The position numbers and the translations under genes were made by a program. A DNA stretch of 64,000 nt from Enoplolaimus lenunculus (lineage: Eukaryota > Nematoda > Enoplea > Enoplida > Thoracostomopsidae), in the NCBI GenBank assembly GCA_030248215.1, contig JASANG010000302.1:62001-126000 (forward strand). The letters run 5' to 3'. Below the pieces are notes generated by a model that was not told the DNA's origin, searched no databases, and worked only from the letters and a program-made list of their open reading frames with translations. Below are positions 9,830 through 19,200 of the stretch, in pieces (position 1 is the stretch's first letter; the number at the start of each line of letters is the position of its first letter).

Positions 9830-11201
9830 TTATATTGTTCCCCTTTTCTTTTCCCTACGCGATGAAAACTGAGCTTCTCGGTTGGTAGTTACTTTTGCGA
9901 ATTTATCACTAGTACGAACCATCACGCCAACTCTAGTCGTATCTAGAGGTGTACCTTGCCGAAATTGTGTAACTTGGACTTTGCATGTTTTACTCCATTG
10001 TTCAAATCTTGCGATCGCCGTTAGGCATTCATTAGCTTCTGAACGGGGTAACGCTTGTAACGGGCAATACCATAATCCAGGTCGCCGCTTACAAAGTGAA
10101 GGGCCTACTTCTAGATATGAGTTGGCACCACGGTGACTATCGCAAGGCATATAAGTGGGAAACTTAATGCGGTTAGTAATATATTTCTCGGGTATATTGA
10201 AACCAACGTTAGAGATAGATAATAAAGTAAAATATTTCTTTTGGTAATTATGGGGATTTCTAAGATGATCCCAAATTTAAGCTGGGAAATGTTAACTATT
10301 ACTGGATATGTGGTCACAAATTGATAAAATAAGCTAGGTTCGTGTTCGTATAATGTTTTTCGAAGGGCAGGTTCTGCTCTTATTAACCTGGTAATTTGGG
10401 TGGCACTTAGTATTTCTGAATCTATCTTTCCTTTTAAACTAGCGGTACTAACACATTTTACCAATCCTTCTATTTGCATAACAAACAAATTTGCCTGAGG
10501 AATTTGGTGGATTTCTTGACCAAATCCTTTTAACTCACACGCAGTGTGCGCAACCATATGATCCAAAAAATTCATTGCTTTATGGGAAAAGTATAAATTT
10601 GTTGATTTTGAATTGTTAGTTGGTGAATAGCTCTAGCTTGAATTCCAATTTTATGTTCGAGTATTGGTACTGCTTGTGTTAATGCATTAATTTTTGGCTG
10701 AAGGTAGGAAAGCTGCAGGCTATTTGCAATTCCCATCCCTGTGCCTGACACTGACAATAACCCTGTCAACAAAAGTGGCAAAAACCGTTTGGTTCGTTCT
10801 GCTTTTGGAAAAGTGCAAATATTCTGATTATCATGGCAAACGCCCCGCAACAATTCTTCGTAAAATTTAGGATCAAAAGTTTGGGAAAATTCCAAATCAA
10901 ATTTTTGCAAATATCGGTGAGTAAATTCAATGAAATTAAAGCGACCAGGACAGTCAGAGTGGTTAATGAATCTGGGAGGCTCACTCAAATTGTAAAAACT
11001 ATGCTGTAAATGCAACATGATGGGAATATATTCCGATCGTTCTGACGTAAGAAGTATACCACTTGGTACTATGCCCATTCCTACCCCGAGAAAAATTTGA
11101 GAGTGAAATTTTCTTAAATCTTCTGCCAGCGTGGCATTTACTGCATGTATTACGGTAAATATGTATAACCAGCTTAGCCACGATGTAGTTAATTTGTTCA
11201 C
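9830..11201 (-). pseudogene. Envelope-like glycoprotein fossil
   Basis: Minus-strand reading shows a protein with the layout of a class I-type viral or retroelement envelope: an N-terminal hydrophobic segment, an ectodomain, a dibasic cleavage-type site followed by a glycine-rich hydrophobic stretch, then a coiled-coil-prone stretch, and further on a hydrophobic segment. The family cannot be fixed by eye. An errantivirus- or BEL-type env, or a captured viral glycoprotein, are options. No integrase, reverse transcriptase or LTR pair is recognised around it. The copy is broken, with an estimated one to a few breaks, and looks moderately old. Confidence 0.55.
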
Positions 11202-11279
11202 ATTTTTTCGGGGTCTTAGATTACAAAAATTGGTATTATTCTTAATGGCTGGCTTTAATGGAAAGCCATCTATGTCTGA

Positions 11280-11489
11280 TTAACTCTTAATTGGAGTTAG
11301 AAATTCTGATAAAAAGATACTTCGAACTTTATACAGTTCTTCGCGAAGTTTCCTTTTAGAACACATATAATCAGCATAGGAAAGTCCTAAAATATTAAGT
11401 TTGTCAATAAGATCAATTGGATGTCGGTTATAACTACTCAGCACTGAGTGTGGTAACTCAATACGCGTAACCAAATTATCCATTATCAA
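11280..11489 (-). other. Unidentified open frame upstream of the envelope fossil
   Basis: A 69-codon minus-strand frame lies 80 bp from the envelope-like fossil, in the same orientation. It has no recognisable motif. By position it may be part of the same dead element, but that is inference only. Confidence 0.25.
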
Positions 11490-11590
11490 TTCAGACCCAC
11501 ATGTTGGGAGATCCGTTAGGCTTACTCTAAATATTTTTGTTTTATTAATTTCAGGGACATTTATTACAGTACTTTGATTATAATGTGAGG

Positions 11591-11830
11591 GAAAGTTGCA
11601 AAGAACTTTGAAGAGAGAGTTTAAGAGGGCGTGAAACCGCTTAGAAGGAAACGGACGGAACTGAAAAACCGGCTGTCGGACTCAATCTCCGTATGGGGGT
11701 TGTAGGTCCTTCGGTCGGGCGCTACGACCAATTGCTGCACTGGTTAGTGAGGTTTATTGCCGGCTGATACATGTATCAGTGTCCCTTAAGCCTTTACGGA
11801 CCAAGTTGCTGGGATCGGAGACAACCGCGA
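11591..11830 (+). rRNA. 28S (LSU) rRNA fragment, D2-region, displaced copy
   Basis: The sequence opens with GAAAGTTGCAAAGAACTTTG, then 'aagagagagtttaagagggc' and 'gtgaaaccgcttagaaggaa', which is the highly conserved LSU core just before and at the start of the D2 expansion. About 170 bp of D2-like variable sequence follows, ending near 'gctgggatcggagacaacc'. Conserved LSU sequence on either side is absent, so this is an isolated fragment of about 240 bp and not a working rDNA unit. It sits directly beside the envelope fossil. Confidence 0.85.
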
Positions 11831-12364
11831 AAGATGCTGTTTCTGTTTTTTTCATCAAATTCCAAAATTTGCAGCTCGTTGCCCACTGTTAATTATTGGT
11901 TTTGTTGAATAAATGTAGGTTACCAAGTGCTCCTTTCAATGAATAATAACAGTTTTTCATTGCTTTTTTCACTGTCGATCAAATATGACTCCAGTACAAC
12001 TGTGTTAAAGAAGCAATTGTCTTGGATAAATTAACAAGCACTTATCGACATCAATACAAAAATAACACTGGTCCAAGTGTTCAAACGTGCACTTTAAAAC
12101 TTAGTTTTTCGAAAATGCAAAAAATAGTAACAATGCGGGTGGCCCGAATCAATTGAGCGAACGATATGTGTAATTAAGAAACCCGAATATTTATTTTAGA
12201 AACTGGGTACTAAAAACAAAGAGAAACGTTTCTGTTATTCGGTGTTTTATTTTATTTTCTAAGTTTTGGAGTAAATATGTTTAATTCTATATTTTAAATT
12301 CTTCCTTTCTTTATTTGTATTTTTCACATTTCTTTTGAAAATATCAGTTATCTGCTCTTTAGTA

Positions 12365-12620
12365 AATTTCTCATTTACGTTTTCATTTTTGTCAATTACA
12401 TAATTTGTTTTCTCAATTAAGTATTCGGTTTTCTCAATAACACCATTGGTTTTGTAATTACAAATTTGGTTTCTCAATTATATCTTCGGTGTTGCCAAAT
12501 ACATGATGAGTTTCTGAACTACATCTTCTTTTTTCCTCAATTACATATTGAGTTTCTCAATTACATCACCGGTCTTCTATTTTTTCTCAATAACATTTTC
12601 AGAGTTCTCAATTGTTCTTG
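12365..12620 (-). repeat. AATTGAG/AACCGAA short-repeat array, right arm
   Basis: Inverse-orientation counterpart of 9600-9745. It carries units such as 'tttctcaattaagtattcgg' and 'ttctcaattacatcaccgg' about 25-40 bp apart. A looser copy starts near 12130 ('cccgaatcaattgagcg'). Confidence 0.65.
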
Positions 12621-12639
12621 TTAAAGGTGTATAGTATAT

Positions 12640-14190
12640 TTGCTAACGCTTCGCTTTTAGCGAACTGGGGTTCTGTGGACTTAGTCAATCATTTGCCTGT
12701 GTAAGCTGTTAGCATATGGAACATGAGTCCTAGTGCAAATACAATACATGCAAAATTCACATTAAACCGTTAACATGAGTCTTTTGGTATCTCTTCAACA
12801 AAGTTGGACATTGACAGTGACGTTGGCAGCTGCGGTGCAACATGAGTTGCTTCCGCTGCCGGCTAAGTTTAGGTTTTTATCGCTGGCTAAAACACTTGTA
12901 GCATGAAGTAGTCGGTTCTGACGTACGGCACTAGCGGCTCATATTTCTTTTTTACGAAGCTCATCCAGCAAAGTATGCAATGTAAATAGATTGTCAAAAA
13001 ACAATCTACGATTTTGCCCTGATAATTTAGGGGTCAAACGCAATACTACTTTTCCAGCTATACCAAACTTTGAAATGTCTCTTTCAATAAGCCTTCTAGC
13101 TCCCTTGTATAATTCTAACTAATGGCAGTACACAGAGGCTCCTGCGCGGACCCAAATCTTGAAACCATAGAGATTTGGCTTCCCTGGAAAATACGTTTTC
13201 AGCGAACTTTTACCAGTGTATGGGCATATCATTTCGTCAATTAAATGATCAAGCTCTGGAGAAAGCTTTTCAAGAAATATTTCTCACAGCTTTTCCAGCA
13301 GCGGATCAATATTCAAGTTAAGTCTAGAAAGGAAATCAGCATCGGAGTCCAGATGAGCGAAATGCAAGAAACGACGATCTTTTCGAAATGTTTTCGAGTT
13401 ATGTTGTCAGTCACACTAACTGTTGTTTAATGCCGGATCAGAGGACCAATACTGTTTTAATGATTTGTAGCGAACCCAATTCATCAAATGGTTTATGCCT
13501 AAAACATACATAGTTCAGGAATTCGTAAAACAAAAGACTCGTTGCCTTGTCGATCATAATAATTTTGATTCGTAGCTGATTTTTTGGAGCAAGTTGTCCG
13601 GAAAAAGTTCCATAGCCACATCTGCTGGCGAATCAGCTTCAACATAAACGATGCTTTCTCCAACGAACTTCGGTGTGTTGCCTGAAACTCAATTAAACTC
13701 ACAATATTATAAATACACAAATTCAATTAAAACTAACAAGTTATAACTACGAAATAATAAATAAAGATATATTGATAACATATTATAAAAAGGAAATAAA
13801 TGGTACCAAACAGCAACAAAAATCAAGTTAATAATCGCTCAATTTAAAGAAAGCGATCTCTAACAAGCGTCTACCTTGAGCACGGCTGTGAAGCCCTTTC
13901 CAAACAGGTCTCTTTTCAGAGCTACCAATAGTGCTCCCTTAAGACTTCGACTCTTCACTGTTTTTTTCGTTACTGCTTGAACTTGTATAAATCTCGTCAT
14001 CGAATAAAACGTCCAAAACGTACATACTATAATCGGGTTCAAAATCACTATCGCTGCTATCATCGAATTCCTTATCGCTGGAATCCAAATTTGTATTCGT
14101 AAATTTAGGAATCGTCGAAGTCGACCAAGTTACAACTATTATTGAGATCAAATTTATATTTTACTGACTAAAACGCAGTTATTCGTTGCA
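12640..14190 (-). pseudogene. piggyBac-family transposase, decayed
   Basis: Minus-strand translation gives the piggyBac (PGBD, DDE_Tnp_1_7) order. An acidic N-terminus (about 14150-13940, rich in D, E and S) is followed by GINHLMN...SLKQYWSSDPALN near 13490-13435. Then comes SPELDHLIDEMICPYTGKSS, SLKTYFPGKPN, LYGFKIWVRAG (about 13270-13130) and KVVLRLTPKLSGQNRRLFFD (about 13060-13000). These match the family block with the ID(E)QM.P..GR, KP..GFK.W and FFDN motifs. Several in-frame stops and frame changes lie between the blocks, so it is dead. The first two catalytic aspartates correspond to the LIDE and later regions, but alignment is needed to place them. TTAA-bounded ends were not identified. 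The same superfamily uses the TTAA target seen in family D MITEs here. Confidence 0.82.
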
Positions 14191-14393
14191 TATATTACCA
14201 CATATTGCAATTTTTTCACCAGAAACCACTCTGTGTATAATACATCAAAATTTCCCGGTGTCCACGTATGTGGACGGTCAAATTATTGTAAAATTTTTCC
14301 GCAAACCGTTTGGATATTCCTACGTTTTGGCTCAATAACAAAATACGGACTTAAAACTAGCTAAAACATATTTTCTCAGGTTCAATAAGGCAC

Positions 14394-14485
14394 AGGCTTA
14401 AAAACACACTTGCAACTCTTACGTTTAGGCTTAGCCTTAGGAATACGCTTAATCTACAGTCATGCTCCTAAAAGTAACATTGGTC
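14394..14485. mobile_element. Family A MITE, right half only
   Basis: The right half of the family A consensus is present: TTAGGCTTAGCCTTAGG, AATACGCTTAATCTAC, then AAAAGTAACATTGGTC as the terminal repeat. The left end is missing or decayed. Confidence 0.7.
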
Positions 14486-15149
14486 AGGCTAATGATAAGC
14501 GTTTTCCAGAACCTGTAAACACGTGTATTTTCGCTTTCGAATGCGACTGTATTATTGGCTTTTAAGCTGTAATTCACTTTGAATATAAGTAATCTTTTGT
14601 TGAACTGTTCTCTATTATTTTTGCGTTGATGCAGTTGCTTTCCTTAAGCTATAACTTAGTTGTTTGTCCTAAAATCGTTTGATAAATTTATTTTGTTTGT
14701 GCAATTGTCTGCAATAATTCAACCGACATGAAAATAAGAGTTGATTGTGGTTCACTTTTCAAGAGTTGGTTAGGTTGAGTTCGGCTAATCTTCCATAACC
14801 AAAAGCATTCCACAATTGCAAACGCAAATAGTACTCTACGTTAATAGAGTTTGGTCGAATCTGCGAAATGATTATTTATTTAATATTCATACAAACACGA
14901 GTAAAGATTTCAGAATAAATTTCAAAAGTAGAGTGCATTTGACAGTCAAATTTGTAATTTTCAGATAACAAGTGCGAAAATATTTCATGATAACAAATCT
15001 TATACTCCAAACCATGGTAGAGTGAAATATAATGGCTAAGCAGTTTTCAATTGAAAAAGTAAAGAATTATGTTAAATGAAGTTTACAGCGTTTGAACGCC
15101 TTATATAAGCTACGTATGCTGCTGCTCTGTGATGATCAAATACTGCAGG
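14486..15149. other. No gene or repeat recognised
   Basis: AT-rich DNA without a frame or repeat that I can support. Confidence 0.55.
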
Positions 15150-15574
15150 AACCCGAATAAGAGGGGGACTGATATTTATTTGGCCACTCTCCAAAGGGTA
15201 TCCCCTTTGTTATTCGGTTAGATTGTTATTTATTTTCAACCCGCCCTCCGTCTCCTTACTGGCATATATCCGGTGTTGCAACTATCCGTTAAATTAAACG
15301 TTTATTGGACATTTGTCAAGAGATTAGGCGTTGATGTAAGATTATACGCTGGAAAGTACTTTCAAGACTTAAGTACGCTTTAAAATTTCGAATTCAAATT
15401 TATTTGGTCGTGGAGTCATTTATGCGCTTCACTCAGAGATAGTTGACATTTATGGACTTCTTTTGGGGTTTAGGGACTCTATCCGCTTTCGGAATCTTAT
15501 TAGGGATACGAACTCCTATTGATTGAGACTCAAAATGGGGACCCCCCCTTATTACTCCCTCTTATTCGGGTAGG
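15150..15574 (+). mobile_element. Family J MITE, copy 3
   Basis: Starts ACCCGAATAAGAGGGGGACT and ends ...CCCTCTTATTCGGGT, the best-preserved terminal inverted repeat of the family (about 16 bp). The interior aligns with 9151-9552 over its whole length. Confidence 0.88.
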
Positions 15575-15654
15575 ATAGTAATTTTGAGTCAAATTGGCGT
15601 CTGGTTGTGGTTTTTATCACAGCGGTTGTATTACATTTTGGAATGCGAACGTCA

Positions 15655-15842
15655 GTCCATGTAAAGATCAGTGGCGGAACGTTTTCTGATGACCAGCAAT
15701 ATTAAAGCATACTTAAGCTTTTGACTAATTTTTGTGCTTATCCTTACGCTTAGGTATAGGCTTGTTACGATTAGACTTAAACTTAAGCTTAGGCTTAGGC
15801 TTACGAATATGCTTATACTACTGTTCTGGCCTATACTGACCA
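15655..15842. mobile_element. Family B MITE with TTAGGC core, copy 4
   Basis: Begins GTCCATGTAAAGATCAGTGG. It has a short TTAGGC core near 15785-15805 and ends in a diverged 'ctgttctggcctatactgacc'. The right terminus is degraded. Confidence 0.75.
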
Positions 15843-15927
15843 GAATATCTAAGCATGTAAAGTTTCGCGTGAGCAATTTGTTCATCACTTTTTTTCGTGC
15901 AATGACATTTCAATCTTCCAAATTTCA

Positions 15928-16131
15928 GCCTATGTATAGAACAAGGCCGGATCGTTTTCCGGAGAGGCTATAATAGAGTCAGTTTAAGCTTTAGACTAAT
16001 TTTTTGCTTAGGCTTAGGCTTAGGAATAGGCTCATTTATACGCTTAGGCTTAGGCTTAGGCTTAGGCTTATAGGCTTAGGTTTACGAATATGCTTATACT
16101 ACTGATCCGGCCGCGTTCTATACATGGGCCC
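15928..16131. mobile_element. Family B MITE, GGCCGG subfamily, copy 5
   Basis: Starts GCCTATGTATAGAACAAGGC and ends ...GCGTTCTATACATGGGCC. In place of the usual GGGGCGGAAC it has CCGGAT/GGCCGG, as does 23467-23701, so these form a subfamily. The core is about eight TTAGGC units (16010-16080). Confidence 0.83.
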
Positions 16132-16220
16132 AAATTTCCATTTTTAGTAACTTCGTAAGTTTTTGGTTGTTTCTCATAAACGATACCAACTGGTTCTGTC
16201 GTGTGGTTGCATGTCAAATG

Positions 16221-19200
16221 TTACCTGTCGTCATTAATTTTATCGCTGGCTCTATCTACCGGTTGAGGCATATCTGGTAAGGGTTTGCCGCGTGTTTCAG
16301 GCAACCACAGGTATATTAAAATTTCCCAAATCACACTGAGCACAACTAAAACCACATAAGGTGCCGGTTTCCAAACGTCGAAAAGCAAAAATACTTGCGG
16401 TGATGATATTGCGCCAATACGCGCTACTGCCATCATTAAACTGAATCCCATATTACGAACTTCTGTTGGAACAAATTCAACTGGAACTACAGAGTCAAGA
16501 GTCCACAATATTCCCATCGATCCAATGCCCAAAATTGACGATGCAACAATACTTTTTGGAGCTGATATATGGATCGGAGTGGCGAATGCGATCATGGTAT
16601 AAAAACTGCTAATACCGCCGACTAGAACAATCTGACAAACTATATTCAAGTAACCCTTTCGTCTTTTAGAAGCCAAACGCCATTTTAGTGCTTGACATTA
16701 ATGTAAAATCCGGATTGGATTTTTTGGGGCGCAAGACCGGATTGGCTCCAAGTAACCCATTCATCTTTTATATTAAGCCAAACGCTGTTTTAAGACTTGA
16801 CATTAATGAAAAATCCGGATTGGATTTTTTCGGGAGCGCAAGACCGGATTGGCCCCAGTTAGATTTTTGCAACCTGTCAAGAAATATTATCTATTTACTG
16901 TTAACCCATTAGAATTGTTTGCGTACGGCGCTTGGAACCAATGTGTCATAAAAGTTAGTTATTCGACACGCATATGCTGAAATTGTTTGAAGTATAAATA
17001 TCAAAATTCTTCTACAATGTTCAGAATTTAGGGATGCTTTCGCTGTTACTTTTGCAAAATCTCACATAGCTGGAAAAACATCAGCATATTTCAATTGCAA
17101 TGATGCAAAAAACAACGCATAGTTCAAACTGTTTTACCAAAATATCCGCTTTTCGTTTCCGTTATTTTGATCTCTATCCGAATCCGTTTCCGCGATGTTA
17201 CTATTCGTTAATACACCCTGCTTGCTATTAGGTGAAATTTCAAAATCACAACTTTCGCATTGCGGTTTGTTTCAGACAGCGGCGGATCCACAAATTTCTG
17301 GTGGAGGGGGCTGGTAATTGTTATGAAACACAATTTTCACTGTATGCTATATATGTGCCAATTTTCTAAAGGGGGCTTTCAGCCATCCATTTTCGAGCCG
17401 CTATGGTCTCAGAACATTGCTAACTGGGCAATAGATTTGCGTTACTGCTGCACAAATTAAAAAACCGCCAGCTACTCGTCACAAACTCACAACTCAACCG
17501 TGCGGGTTATATATACTTTGATGCTGCGGCCGGCCAATGTATTCTAAGCCTAAGCCTAAGCCTAAGCGTTGCAAAAATGTGTTCCTAAGCCTTAGCCTAA
17601 GCCTAAGCCTACGCAAAAAAATGTAGTTTACAATCTAAACGTACTCTTTTATAGACCCACCAGAAACCTGGACGCCCCTTAAAGTAACATGGGCCCTGCG
17701 GCCTATGAAGGCAATGTTTTATTTAACTCAGTGGTCCTATTCAGGCCATCAAATAGGGTTCTCGTTGGCTTTGTAAAAGAAACATGTTTTGCAAAGCACC
17801 AAGGTATAAAATCTCAGTTGCTTTAAAACTAATTTCTTTGAAAATGGGTCGAGTTACAGACAAACCGGCCAGTAGCCGGTTCACTTTGCTAGGAGGCTAA
17901 ACATATTCAGGCGGAGCATAAAAGGGTTCTTGGTATAATTTATAAACAAGATTGAAAATTTTTTAGGAGGCAGGCAAAAGGCTTCCCGGTTTGATTTCCT
18001 GAGCCTGTCATAGCCCCGGTCTGGTGGTTGGGGTCCGCCAATGTAGGGCATTGTGAAAAACAACCGTTTGAATGTTTTCATAAGCTTGTTTTTGAAATTT
18101 TAAATTTTACAAGTACAGCAAACAAGCAGAAGTCGAGCACAACAATGATAGACGCTTTGAACTAAAATTAACCTTTTAAGCAAAAACAGTTGCAAAATTT
18201 ATATGCAGAAGATTTACATATTTTAGAAAAGGCGACATTCGAACTGTCTCAAAAATATTAACCACGGTTAACTTATAATTTTTGAATATCGAAAATATTT
18301 GTATGTAATTGTTGCAAAAACCACTCACTTGCAATTGAAACGAAAAACAGTGGACGCCTGCCGAGTTTCGGCACGTACATTTCGATCAGACACAAGCCAG
18401 TCTGTACGATGATCCGAAACGCCATAACCAGTATTGTGTTTATCATTGGGTCACCGGATAAATTACCCAAACTAAAAAACAGCCCAAAATATATAAATGC
18501 GGTTGCAATCCAACAGTAGCAAAGAACTAAAATTGGCCCGACTGCAGATTTCGAATAGAACACATCTCGATATCCGTAGGTTTTACGAGATTTAATAATC
18601 GCAGATTCTGCTGGCGAAGCTTTGAGTTCAATTTTTGACAATAGCGAATTGAGAGCATCCAAAGTTTCCGCGGTTTGAGTTCGATTGAATTTAGCAATTT
18701 TGTGAAATGCAACCGCAGTCGGATTGAAATTACCACGCTCTAGCAACCACTTTGGAGACTCGGCGACAACGAAAGACATGAATATCAAAGGAACGACAGG
18801 AATCTAAAGACATGAATGTAGGTGGTAAGTTTACGTTTTAAATCACTTCTTATTGTTTCGGGTATTACTACAAGAATATAGCCGTAGGCTTGTTTAGGTT
18901 ATTTTTGTATTTTTCGTCGGACATCGAAGTTTTCGAGAAAATATGATTCATAGCCAACTCTCCCTGAAAAAGCAATATATGCCTGCCCTTCAGAAAATGG
19001 TGAGTCAAACTAAGTCTCCGAAACAGGCTTTTCCTGACCACACAAACTGAGTCAAAATTCGACTCCGCCAGAGTTAAACATGCTACTCAGTGAGTCGAAT
19101 TTGACTCTGGTGGAGTCGTATTTTGACTCAGCTTGTGTAGACAGGAAAAGCCTATTTCGGAGAGAGTCAATTTAGCTCACCATTTTTTGCAGTGTATGGC

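Noticed and set aside
16640-16690. Exon 4 of the SLC22 gene starting at 16690, or a TTG start at 16676
   Set aside because: It adds an extra KRRKGY segment after the family's single GRR motif; the acceptor at 16639 keeps phase and matches the family length better. Kept as an alternative-splicing finding only.
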